32,960 bases of DNA, from the NCBI GenBank assembly GCA_002372545.1, contig DFHD01000072.1, positions 1 to 32,960 of the forward strand. The letters are read 5' to 3'. Both the position numbers and the translations under genes were made by a program. The DNA is from Lachnospiraceae bacterium UBA3732. GTDB lineage: Bacteria > Bacillota > Clostridia > Lachnospirales > Lachnospiraceae. This document shows, one piece after another, positions 7,492-15,105 of this stretch. The notes beneath the pieces were generated by a model that was not told the origin of the DNA, searched no databases, and saw nothing but the letters and a program-made list of their open reading frames with translations. Each line of letters opens with the position of its first letter. Within the stretch, counting starts at the first letter, position 1.

Positions 7492-8928
7492 ATGAATTAT
7501 CGAATGATTCTATATATCAACGGCGCCGTTCTGCAGATTGTGGGTCTGCTTATGCTGATCCCGACTGCAGTGGGCGTTTACTTTCACGATGGCGGTCTCT
7601 GGCCTCTTGCGGGAGTTGCGGCGGCTTCTATTATTCTGGGAACGCTCATCCGGCTGAAAAAGCCGAAGGATACGAAGATCAGAGCCAGGGAAGGCTTTGT
7701 GATCACAGCGCTGGTCTGGGTGATCCTCTCGCTGGTGGGCGCGCTGCCTTTTATTTTGAGTGGAGATATTTCGGATTTTACGGAGGCGGTATTTGAAACA
7801 GCTTCCGGCTTTACTACCACAGGAGCCAGCATCCTGACCGATGTGGAGGCTATGTCAAAGAGCCTTCTCCTCTGGAGAAGCTTTACTCACTGGCTGGGCG
7901 GAATGGGCGTTCTGGTATTTCTGATCGTCTTCCTGCCCTCCGATGCAGATGAAATGAACCTGATGAAGGCGGAGAGCCCCGGCCCTTCTGTGGATAAGCT
8001 GGTGCCTAAGGCCCGCAGCACGGCCTTTTTCCTTTATGCCATCTACACTACAATGACCGTGACGATGATCACTATTTTATTCGTCCTGGGAATGCCGAAG
8101 TTTGATGCGATCTGCATCTCCGTTGGTACGGCAGGTACAGGCGGCTTCGGTGTCCGGGCGGACAGCTGCGCGGGCTATTCTCCTGCCTGTCAGATCGTGA
8201 TCACGGTTTTCATGGTCCTGTTCGGCATCAACTTCAAGGTTTATTTCCTGATGGTCATGAAAAAATGGAAGGACATCCTGAAATGCGAGGAGGTCTTCTG
8301 GTATCTGGTGATCTACGGTGCATCGGTAGCCCTGGTGACCTTCGGCATCGTCAATGATCTGGGGTCTCTTGCGGTGGCTATCCGCCATTCCTCCTTCCAG
8401 GTGGCTTCCGTGATGACTACATCCGGCTTTGCCACACTCGATTTCAATCTGTGGAATACTATGCCGAAGTCGGTAATGGTAGCGGTTATGTTCTGCGGCG
8501 CCTGCGCAGGAAGTACAGGCGGCGGTATGAAGGTATCCCGTTTTGTGATCTGGGTAAAGCAGGTGCGAAGAGAAATCAATAAGTTTGTGCATCCCCGTTC
8601 AGTGAACCGGGTGCGTCTGGACGGAAAGCCGGTGGAAGAGGATGTGATCCGTTCCACCAACGTATACATGATGGCCTACCTGTTCGTTTTTATCAGCTCG
8701 CTTCTGGTGATTTCGCTGGATGGCTTTGATCTGACATCCTCCTTTACGGCGGTGACGGCGACCATAAACAATATTGGTCCGGGACTTGGCGTTGTGGGTC
8801 CGACAGGAAGCTTTCATGATTTCAGTGTTCTTTCCAAATGGGTCTTCATCTTTGATATGATCGCGGGAAGGCTGGAGCTCTTCCCCATGCTGGTTCTGAT
8901 CTCGCCGGGAACATGGAAGAAAAAGTGA
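7492..8928 (+). CDS. trkH: Trk potassium uptake channel subunit TrkH
   Basis: The 478-residue polytopic protein shows the four-fold membrane-pore-membrane repeat of TrkH/KtrB. Pore loops are visible as ASGFTTTGAS, TAGTGGFG, TTSGFATLD and TATINNIGPG, each with the filter glycine. It also has CAGSTGGGMK (a feature around the third repeat) and the closing FDMIAGRLELFPMLVL. It forms the potassium pathway across the membrane and works with TrkA encoded just upstream. The ribosome site is weak (GGCGG about 12 bases upstream), so expression may rely on coupling to trkA. An imperfect inverted repeat follows the stop. Confidence 0.93.
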   Translation: MNYRMILYINGAVLQIVGLLMLIPTAVGVYFHDGGLWPLAGVAAASIILGTLIRLKKPKDTKIRAREGFVITALVWVILSLVGALPFILSGDISDFTEAVFETASGFTTTGASILTDVEAMSKSLLLWRSFTHWLGGMGVLVFLIVFLPSDADEMNLMKAESPGPSVDKLVPKARSTAFFLYAIYTTMTVTMITILFVLGMPKFDAICISVGTAGTGGFGVRADSCAGYSPACQIVITVFMVLFGINFKVYFLMVMKKWKDILKCEEVFWYLVIYGASVALVTFGIVNDLGSLAVAIRHSSFQVASVMTTSGFATLDFNLWNTMPKSVMVAVMFCGACAGSTGGGMKVSRFVIWVKQVRREINKFVHPRSVNRVRLDGKPVEEDVIRSTNVYMMAYLFVFISSLLVISLDGFDLTSSFTAVTATINNIGPGLGVVGPTGSFHDFSVLSKWVFIFDMIAGRLELFPMLVLISPGTWKKK

Positions 8929-8963
8929 TGGTGCCGGATTATTTTTCGCCGGACAGAATCACT
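8924..8963 (+). terminator. Imperfect inverted repeat after trkH
   Basis: AGTGAT (8924-8929) pairs with ATCACT (8958-8963) and an inner CCGG (8934-8937) with CCGG (8949-8952). It overlaps the trkH stop codon and is not followed by a good T-run, so it is a weak or factor-assisted terminator at best. Confidence 0.35.
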
Positions 8964-9005
8964 TTGCGATAAATCATAATTGTGCAGGATTTTTGGGAAT
9001 GAATC

Positions 9006-9014
9006 TGCTATAGT
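9006..9014 (+). promoter_or_regulatory. Extended -10 promoter for the MYG1-family gene
   Basis: TGCTATAGT fits the extended -10 form TGnTATAAT with one mismatch. No good -35 box lies at 17 bases. It is 58 bases before the ATG at 9072. Confidence 0.45.
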
Positions 9015-9071
9015 TAAATTGGGGAGAGGTTTCTATTTCCCGGGATTACGAAGAGTTTGGAGGTGTCTCCT

Positions 9072-9998
9072 ATGGCAGATGACATAAGCAGGAATACTGA
9101 GCAAAAGCCGGAAGATACAAAACAGAACCATATAAAAGAAACAGAAGGCGCGGAAGACAGGGAAAGACTTGAAATGTTTGACAGGGGGTTTACCCACAGC
9201 GGAGCCTTTCATGCGGATGATGTGTTTGCCACCGCCCTTCTGGGAATACTGAATCCCGATTTTAAGGTGGAGAGAGGCAGTACGGTTCCCGAGGATTTTG
9301 ACGGGATCGTATACGATATCGGAAACGGTGAGTTTGACCACCATCGGGAGGATAAAAAAAGGGAGAACGGGATTCCCTACGCTTCCTTCGGGCTTCTTTG
9401 GAAGAAATACGGAAAAGAGATCCTGGATGAGGAGGATGCGGAGACCTTCGACCGGAAATTTGTGCAGGAGATCGACCAGGCGGATAATACCGGCCGGGGA
9501 AATCTTCTGACGGACTCCATTAAAAATATGAATCCCTCCTGGAATGACGAGCAGAGCTATGATGAAGCCTTTGATCATGCAGTGAGCTTTGCACGGGAGG
9601 TTCTCGGCAGCGAGTTCAGACAGCTGAATGCAAGGCGTGAGGCGAGGAGCTTTGTACGTGCCGAGGTGGAGAAGGCAGAGGGAAGGATACTCGTCCTTTC
9701 CCGTACAGCTCCCTGGCAAGAGATTGTTGCAGAGACGGATATCCTTTATGTGATCTTCCCTTCAGCCAGAGGGGGATTCATGATCCAGGCGGTTCCGGAT
9801 AATGATGACAGACATAAACAGAGACTGCCCTTCCCCGAAGTCTGGCGGGGAAGAACAAGAGAAGAGCTGGAAAAGGAAACGGGAGTGAAGGGCTTTACCT
9901 TCTGCCATGCGACGGGCTATATTGCTGCCGCAGAAACTCTTCCCGCCGCCCGGAGCGTGGCGGAGCTTTCCATCCGGCTGGGAGAAGCCGGTAAGTAA
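9072..9998 (+). CDS. MYG1/UPF0160 family DHH-type metal-dependent phosphoesterase
   Basis: The 308-residue protein has the MYG1 signature: THSGAFHADDVFATALL (about residues 38-54), VYDIGNGEFDHH with the two-histidine metal site, an E-I-D-Q-A-D-N segment for a further metal ligand, and near the C-terminus GFTFCHATGYIAAA. Eukaryotic MYG1 is a 3'-5' RNA exonuclease; bacterial members are uncharacterised DHH-like phosphoesterases. The start is ATG 9072, 8 bases after GGAGG (9059-9063), preferred to an in-frame TTG at 9057 that overlaps that site. The first ~35 residues are charged and unlike the family core. corA follows 40 bases downstream in the same direction. Confidence 0.87.
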   Translation: MADDISRNTEQKPEDTKQNHIKETEGAEDRERLEMFDRGFTHSGAFHADDVFATALLGILNPDFKVERGSTVPEDFDGIVYDIGNGEFDHHREDKKRENGIPYASFGLLWKKYGKEILDEEDAETFDRKFVQEIDQADNTGRGNLLTDSIKNMNPSWNDEQSYDEAFDHAVSFAREVLGSEFRQLNARREARSFVRAEVEKAEGRILVLSRTAPWQEIVAETDILYVIFPSARGGFMIQAVPDNDDRHKQRLPFPEVWRGRTREELEKETGVKGFTFCHATGYIAAAETLPAARSVAELSIRLGEAGK

Positions 9999-10038
9999 CA
10001 GTCCCGATGCTGTGGACGGCTGAGAATAAGGAGGCCAT

Positions 10039-10956
10039 ATGTACTGCCAGATCAGATCAGTGCTTACGGAGTGCGAGGCGCAGGACATTAAGAACAGGGA
10101 ATATCAGTACGCAGTTGTACTGACGCCTGAGGAGTGGAAGAACCGGCAGGCTGAATTTGATATGGGAATTGATATGGATCTGGATGTTACGGATATCCAT
10201 AACACCAAGGCGGAGGTGAATTTTGATTCGCTTACCGGAACCTTTTCCATTCCCAGCCGGAGAAATATTGCCGGCGAGGATTATAAATATGCCTTTGCTC
10301 TTGATGAGAAAGGCATTGTTTTTATTGATTCCACAGGTGTGGTGGAGCGGATGTTCCGCCGGATAGCCAGAACAAAGAAATGGCGGATCCCGAGCCTTGA
10401 GCGTTTTCTGTATGATTTTCTTGAATTGATCATCCGGCGTGACCTTTCCATTATGGAGGCGTACGAAAAGGAACTGGATCATATCGAGGATGATATCCTG
10501 GACGATGCCGTGGAGGCGGATCTCGGCCGGGTGAATGAGATCCGGGGTGATATCCGTGACCTCAGGATGCATTATGAGCAGCTCATCGATTTCAGCCAGG
10601 AGCTGGAGGAAAATGAGAATAATTTCTTTAAGGCGGAGAATACCCGGTATTTCCGGCTGTTTACGGACCGGATGACCAGGCTGCATGATACGGCCACCAA
10701 TCTTCGTGATTATACCATGCAGGTGCGGGACCTTTACCATACCCAGATGGATGTGAAGCAGAACCGGATCATGACGCTGCTTACGGTAGTAACCACCATC
10801 TTCATGCCGCTGACGCTGATCACCGGCTGGTACGGCATGAATTTCCAGCACATGCCGATTCTGCAGACCAGATGGGGATATCCGGCTGTGATCGTTGTCT
10901 CTATCCTGATCGCGGTGGGAAGTCTGCTCTTTTTCAAAAAGAAGAAGTGGTTGTAG
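10039..10956 (+). CDS. corA: CorA family magnesium/divalent cation transporter
   Basis: The 305-residue protein has a large cytoplasmic N-terminal domain with long charged helices (residues ~130-235), then two C-terminal membrane spans. The first span ends in the hallmark YGMNFQHMP (GMN pore motif), and a KKKKWL tail follows the second. Length and layout match the TM0561/short CorA form common in Firmicutes. It forms pentameric channels for Mg2+ in the membrane. AAGGAGG lies 7 bases before the ATG. It may be co-transcribed with the MYG1-family gene 40 bases upstream. Confidence 0.92.
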   Translation: MYCQIRSVLTECEAQDIKNREYQYAVVLTPEEWKNRQAEFDMGIDMDLDVTDIHNTKAEVNFDSLTGTFSIPSRRNIAGEDYKYAFALDEKGIVFIDSTGVVERMFRRIARTKKWRIPSLERFLYDFLELIIRRDLSIMEAYEKELDHIEDDILDDAVEADLGRVNEIRGDIRDLRMHYEQLIDFSQELEENENNFFKAENTRYFRLFTDRMTRLHDTATNLRDYTMQVRDLYHTQMDVKQNRIMTLLTVVTTIFMPLTLITGWYGMNFQHMPILQTRWGYPAVIVVSILIAVGSLLFFKKKKWL

Positions 10957-11030
10957 CGTTCTCAGCAAAAGTCCCTGCCTATGTCCGGAAAACGGGATAA
11001 AGCGCGCGTGGCAGACGGAAGGAAATGGAT

Positions 11031-11258
11031 ATGTTTGGCAGAAATAAGGGAAAAGGAAAAGTAAAATATGCTTATGACCCCGGGGTGAAGGTACCTGCGG
11101 TAAAGACCAGCATCTGTACAGGTGAACAGGTGGCCGGTTTCTGGATCCTGTCGGCCAGAAGGTTTCAGGATGTGACCCTGATCCGGACCGGGAAGGAGCT
11201 GGAAAGCTTCTGCCGTGCCTGCGGAATTACGAAGGAAGAACTGAAAAGGATCGTATGA
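11031..11258 (+). CDS. Small conserved protein of unknown function
   Basis: A 75-residue protein starting at MFGRNKGKGK, with a basic N-terminus and the core VPAVKTSICTGEQVAGFWI, then FQDVTLIRTGKELESFCRACGITKEELKRIV. It recalls short Lachnospiraceae proteins with a C-x-GEQVAGF motif that automated pipelines name inconsistently; I know no function. There is no signal peptide or membrane span. I chose ATG 11031 over ATG 11025 because AAGGA (11019-11023) is 7 bases from the former and only 1 from the latter. It lies 74 bases after corA and 67 before the aldo/keto reductase, all on one strand. Confidence 0.7.
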   Translation: MFGRNKGKGKVKYAYDPGVKVPAVKTSICTGEQVAGFWILSARRFQDVTLIRTGKELESFCRACGITKEELKRIV

Positions 11259-11325
11259 TCCAGGCGTACCGGTGCAGGGTTGATCACAGGAAGTGCAGCA
11301 AGCATGGATGAAAGGAGAAAAACGG

Positions 11326-12543
11326 ATGCAATACAGGAAGGATAAATATGGGAACGAAGTGTCTGTTCTGGGATATGGATGCATGCGTTTTTCCGAAAGG
11401 CAGAAGGGACGCGGTATTGACCTTTACAAGGCGGAAAAGGAGATCATGCGCGCCTTTGAACTGGGCGTGAATTATTATGATACCGCCTATATCTATTCCG
11501 GCAGCGAGGATGCGCTTGGCCGGATTGTCAGAAAGAATAAGATCCGTGAAAAGATCAATATCGCCGATAAGCTGCCGCAGTACATGGTCAGAAATTCGGC
11601 GGCTATTGATAAATATTTCGGCGAGCATCTTACCCGCCTCAGAACAGAGTATATTGATTATTACCTCATGCACATGCTGACAGACAAGGTGGCGTGGGAT
11701 AATCTGAAAAAACTGGGCATCCTTTCCTGGATCGAAAACAGAAAGAAGCAGGGGGATATCCGGCAGATCGGTTTTTCTTATCACGGGAATACAGAGCTTT
11801 TTCTCGAGATCCTGAATGATTATGACTGGGATTTCTGTCAGATCCAGTATAATTATCTGGATGAGAATACACAGGCCGGCCGTGCGGGACTGATGGCGGC
11901 ATATGAAAAGGGGATCCCCGTGGTGATCATGGAGCCTCTCCGGGGCGGAAAGCTGGTTCGCCTGCCGGAGATTGCCATGAAGAGGCTGAATAAGACGAGA
12001 CCGGAATGGTCATCTGCGGAGCTGGGACTCCGGTGGCTCTGGGATCAGCCGGCGGTTACTTGTGTGCTTTCCGGCATGAACTCCGTGGAAATGGTTGAGG
12101 AAAACTGCAGGATCGCATCTCAGGCGGAGGCAGGATCCTTTACGGAGAAGGATAAGAAACTTGTAGAGGAAGTCCGGCAGATCCTGCTGGCCAGAACAAA
12201 GGTTGGCTGTACCGGCTGCCGGTATTGCATGCCCTGTCCCAAGGGTGTGGATATCCCCGCTATCTTCAGCTGCTATAATAATATGTACCTGGATGGAAAG
12301 ACGGAAGCCAGGTTTGAGTTTGCCCGGCTGATGGGCGTAAGAAAGGATCCGGCCTTTGCAACGCAGTGTGTGGAGTGCGGAAAATGCATGCAGCACTGCC
12401 CGCAGCATATCGAGATCCCGAAACGGCTGAAGGAGGCGGATAAAGCCCTCCGGCCTCTGCCCTATAAGGTGGGTATTTCCGCTGCCAGAAAGTTCATGCT
12501 GGGTGGCAGAAAGGAAAAGAAGGGCAAAACCGATAAAGAGTAA
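11326..12543 (+). CDS. Aldo/keto reductase with C-terminal dicluster ferredoxin-like domain
   Basis: The 405-residue protein begins with an aldo/keto reductase barrel (residues ~1-280). Catalytic positions are visible: Asp and Tyr in NYYDTAYIYSGSE, Lys in INIADKLPQY, and His in DYYLMHML. The C-terminal ~120 residues add two Cys clusters, CTGCRYCMPCP and CVECGKCMQHCP, typical of 4Fe-4S ligands. Such fusions are common in anaerobes, and the electron donor is likely a reduced ferredoxin or NADPH; the substrate is unknown. The start is ATG 11326, 8 bases after AAAGGAG; an upstream in-frame ATG at 11293 has no site. Confidence 0.88.
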   Translation: MQYRKDKYGNEVSVLGYGCMRFSERQKGRGIDLYKAEKEIMRAFELGVNYYDTAYIYSGSEDALGRIVRKNKIREKINIADKLPQYMVRNSAAIDKYFGEHLTRLRTEYIDYYLMHMLTDKVAWDNLKKLGILSWIENRKKQGDIRQIGFSYHGNTELFLEILNDYDWDFCQIQYNYLDENTQAGRAGLMAAYEKGIPVVIMEPLRGGKLVRLPEIAMKRLNKTRPEWSSAELGLRWLWDQPAVTCVLSGMNSVEMVEENCRIASQAEAGSFTEKDKKLVEEVRQILLARTKVGCTGCRYCMPCPKGVDIPAIFSCYNNMYLDGKTEARFEFARLMGVRKDPAFATQCVECGKCMQHCPQHIEIPKRLKEADKALRPLPYKVGISAARKFMLGGRKEKKGKTDKE

Positions 12544-12643
12544 AGATAGAAAATAACAGAAAAAATATAGACGGATAAAAGAATAAGGGCGGTACGGCTG
12601 ACGGATGCGGTTATCGTGATGTATAAATAAAGACGAGGTAAAG

Positions 12644-13999
12644 ATGGAAAACAGAACCGGACGGGAAGAAAAAATAACCATATACGGAGCTCTGCAGAGA
12701 CTGGTGATGTTCCGGAGCCTGCGGGAGGATCCGCTGCTGAAGAGTATTGCGGAGGCACTCGAAGGACTTTTGAACGGATCATCGGACCGGCTGGATGTGC
12801 TGGACGGGCTGAACGGGGAAATAAACAGTCTTCTGCAGACGGCTACGAGCCTTTCCTTTACGGAAAATCTCTGGCAGGCTTACCTGACCATGCTTCTGAT
12901 CCGCAGCGAGAATCCGCTCAGTTTGACCATCGAAATGAGAGAGGCAGAGCAGGCGGCAGGAGGAAGCGCCGAGGCTTTCGCCCGAAATGATATGAAGTGG
13001 ATCCGGGCGCTCTTTCTTTATGATTTCGCAAGGGAGGAAAGATGCCTTGAGGTGCCTTTATTCTCCACGCTGACCCATTATCACGCGGTAGCGAAAAGGG
13101 AACAGATGTATAACCGCCGGGCGTCCGGGACAATCCATATGCTGCAGAATGAGCTTCTTCAGGCGGCAGAGCTTCCGGAGGATAATGCGGCGGATGCCAT
13201 GTGGAAGGTACTGTCCGTTTTCTACCGCACCAGAGGTGTCGGGCAGTTCAGTCTGAACAGCGCTTTCCGGGTGGAGAATGCAGCGGACGGAAGCATTTAT
13301 TTTTCTCCGATCAGTAATCTGCAGGATATTCATCTGGACGATCTCGTGGGCTATGAAAGCCAGAAAAGACAGCTCCGGGAAAATACGGAGGCCTTTGTGG
13401 ATGGACGCCGTGCCAATAACTGCCTCCTTTTCGGCGACAGTGGTACGGGAAAATCCACCAGCATTAAGGCTTTGATCTCCGAGTATCAGGACCGCGGACT
13501 CCGGATGATCGAGCTGTATAAGCATCAGTGCCGTTCCCTTTCCGAGGTGATCGGAAGGGTGAAGAACAGAAATTATAAATTCATCATTTATATGGATGAT
13601 CTTTCCTTTGAAGAGGATGAAACCGAATATAAATACCTTAAAGCGGTGATCGAGGGCGGTCTGGAGACCCGTCCGCAGAATGTGCTGATCTATGCGACAT
13701 CCAACAGGAGACACTTGATCCGGGAAACCTGGAATGACACACATGATCTGCAGATGGATAAGCATCATTCCGATACTGTACAGGAGAAGCTTTCGCTGGT
13801 ACAGCGTTTCGGTATCACCATCGGTTATGTGCGGCCGAACCAGAAGGATTATTATCAGATCGTAAAGGAGCTTGCGGCCAGACATCCGGAGATCTCGCTT
13901 TCCGAGGAGGAACTGCTCCGGGAGGCTGCGGCATGGGAGGTAAGCCACGGCGGAATGACCGGACGTACGGCTCAGCAGCTGATCGACCATCTGCTGTGA
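12644..13999 (+). CDS. DUF815 family AAA+ ATPase
   Basis: The 451-residue protein has an N-terminal ~220-residue helical region of unknown role. A AAA core follows: LDDLVGYESQKRQL, Walker A GDSGTGKS (about residues 265-272), Walker B FIIYMDDLSFEE, and the sensor-like LIYATSNRRHLI. DUF815 is a standalone ATPase family of unknown function, related by fold to DnaA/Cdc48-type ATPases. The stretch MDKHHSDTVQEKLSLVQRFG is well kept in the family. Its ATG follows GAGGT at about 8 bases. The 100-base upstream gap is AT-rich with a possible TATAAA at 12620-12625. It runs alone, with endonuclease III 120 bases later. Confidence 0.87.
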   Translation: MENRTGREEKITIYGALQRLVMFRSLREDPLLKSIAEALEGLLNGSSDRLDVLDGLNGEINSLLQTATSLSFTENLWQAYLTMLLIRSENPLSLTIEMREAEQAAGGSAEAFARNDMKWIRALFLYDFAREERCLEVPLFSTLTHYHAVAKREQMYNRRASGTIHMLQNELLQAAELPEDNAADAMWKVLSVFYRTRGVGQFSLNSAFRVENAADGSIYFSPISNLQDIHLDDLVGYESQKRQLRENTEAFVDGRRANNCLLFGDSGTGKSTSIKALISEYQDRGLRMIELYKHQCRSLSEVIGRVKNRNYKFIIYMDDLSFEEDETEYKYLKAVIEGGLETRPQNVLIYATSNRRHLIRETWNDTHDLQMDKHHSDTVQEKLSLVQRFGITIGYVRPNQKDYYQIVKELAARHPEISLSEEELLREAAAWEVSHGGMTGRTAQQLIDHLL

Positions 14000-14119
14000 C
14001 AGAAAGGCTGCTTTGAAAATCGCTGCTGCTGAATAAAACGGCAGTACGTGTACGGACGTCCCGAATGTTTTGCTGTACTTGATGTACAGTGATAAATGCC
14101 GACACAGATGGAGAGGAAC

Positions 14120-14758
14120 ATGACGAAAAAAGAAAGAGCCCGCCTCATCACGGAGCGGCTGAATGAAGTATACGGGCTGGATCTGGAATGCTATCTGCAG
14201 TATGACCGGGAAAAACCATGGCAGCTTCTCTTTGCCACAATGCTGTCCGCCCAATGTACCGACGCGCGGGTCAATATGGTGACCCCGGCGCTTTTTGAAG
14301 CATATCCAACGCTGGAAGATATGGCGGCGGCAGATGTATCGGAAGTGGAAAAATATATCTTTTCCACCGGCTTTTACCATAACAAGGCAAAGAACATGGT
14401 AGCGGCGGCAGGCGTACTCCTTTCGGATTTTGACGGAAAGCTCCCGGATACCATTGAAGAGCTTACGTCCCTTCCGGGAGTGGGAAGAAAAACAGCCAAT
14501 GTGATCCTGGGAAATATATTCCATAAAAAGAGCATTGTCGTGGATACCCATGTTAAGCGGATATCCCGGCTTTTGGGCCTGACAGAGGAAAAGGATCCTG
14601 AGAAGGTGGAATACGACCTGATGAAGCTCCTGCCGGAATCCCAGTGGATCCTTTATAACCATCAGGTGATCATGCATGGCAGGAAGGTCTGCATTTCCGG
14701 AAGACCGAGATGCATGGAATGTCCCCTGTCAGATCTTTGCAAGGGGAGAAAGAAGTAA
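14120..14758 (+). CDS. nth: Endonuclease III, DNA glycosylase/AP lyase
   Basis: The 212-residue protein matches Nth in length. The helix-hairpin-helix LPGVGRKTANVILG holds catalytic Lys124, and VDTHV holds Asp142, matching Lys120 and Asp138 of the E. coli enzyme. The 4Fe-4S loop is intact: C-x6-C-x2-C-x5-C at CISGRPRCMECPLSDLC. It removes oxidised pyrimidines and cuts the abasic strand in base excision repair. I chose ATG 14120, 6 bases after GGAG, over in-frame ATGs at 14096 and 14108 that lack a site. A perfect hairpin, CTGTAC/GTACAG (14073-14089), lies just upstream without a T-run. Confidence 0.95.
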   Translation: MTKKERARLITERLNEVYGLDLECYLQYDREKPWQLLFATMLSAQCTDARVNMVTPALFEAYPTLEDMAAADVSEVEKYIFSTGFYHNKAKNMVAAAGVLLSDFDGKLPDTIEELTSLPGVGRKTANVILGNIFHKKSIVVDTHVKRISRLLGLTEEKDPEKVEYDLMKLLPESQWILYNHQVIMHGRKVCISGRPRCMECPLSDLCKGRKK

Positions 14759-14792
14759 ACATAAAAATCACAGTTTGGAAACAGAATAACAG

Positions 14793-14829
14793 TTGATTTT
14801 ATATAAAAATAGTGTTATTATTCTATAAT
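14793..14829 (+). promoter_or_regulatory. Promoter region upstream of the membrane peptide and VanW gene
   Basis: TTGATT (14793-14798) with TATTAT (14817-14822) at 18 bases, and an overlapping perfect TATAAT at 14824-14829 with no clear -35 box. The ~150-base leader that follows is structured. Which -10 box is used cannot be told. Confidence 0.5.
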
Positions 14830-14855
14830 TCATGCGGGCTGTGCAGACTAAATCT

Positions 14856-14964
14856 GATGCGTTGCCTGCAGAATAACCAGATCTATGCAACGAATGTCCG
14901 TCTGATCGTGCTTATGCTTTTAAGCCGCGATCAGCAATGTCCGTACCGGATGCGTTCCGGACGG
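14856..14964 (+). other. Structured leader with three successive hairpins
   Basis: CGTTGC (14860-14865) pairs with GCAACG (14887-14892). CTGATCG and GCTT (14902-14913) pair with AAGC and CGATCAG (14922-14934). CCGT and CCGGA (14941-14950) pair with TCCGG and ACGG (14956-14964), leaving one bulged A. The third hairpin ends at the GGAGG ribosome site of the 35-residue peptide. Two words are duplicated: AATGTCCGT (14893, 14936) and GATGCGTT (14856, 14949). An alternative ATCTG/CAGAT pairing (14852-14856 with 14878-14882) competes with hairpin 1. No known riboswitch class was recognised. Confidence 0.5.
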
Positions 14965-14983
14965 GAGGAAAGGAAAGAATAAA

Positions 14984-15091
14984 ATGATAGATTTCAGCAA
15001 AAAGAAAACCAAATCCGCAAAAATCGTTCTTGCTGTTATAGCATTTATCCTAGTGTTCGGATTTGTTGCCGGCCTTCTGGCCATGATGTAA
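14984..15091 (+). CDS. 35-residue single-span membrane peptide
   Basis: A short frame encodes MIDFSKKKTKSAK, then a membrane span (IVLAVIAFILVFGFVAGLLA) and the end MM. The N-terminal lysines put it in an N-in orientation. A good GGAGGAAAGG site lies upstream, and the stop is 14 bases before the VanW gene's ATG, so the two are very likely co-transcribed. The clean start, span and spacing make this a real small gene. Function is unknown; a partner or stabiliser for the exported VanW protein is only a guess. Confidence 0.65.
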   Translation: MIDFSKKKTKSAKIVLAVIAFILVFGFVAGLLAMM

Positions 15092-15105
15092 GGGAGGCGT
15101 AACTC

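Noticed and set aside
13058..14677. A 539-codon minus-strand frame opposite the DUF815 and nth genes
   Set aside because: It lies antisense to two well-conserved genes, and its composition is typical of a shadow frame.
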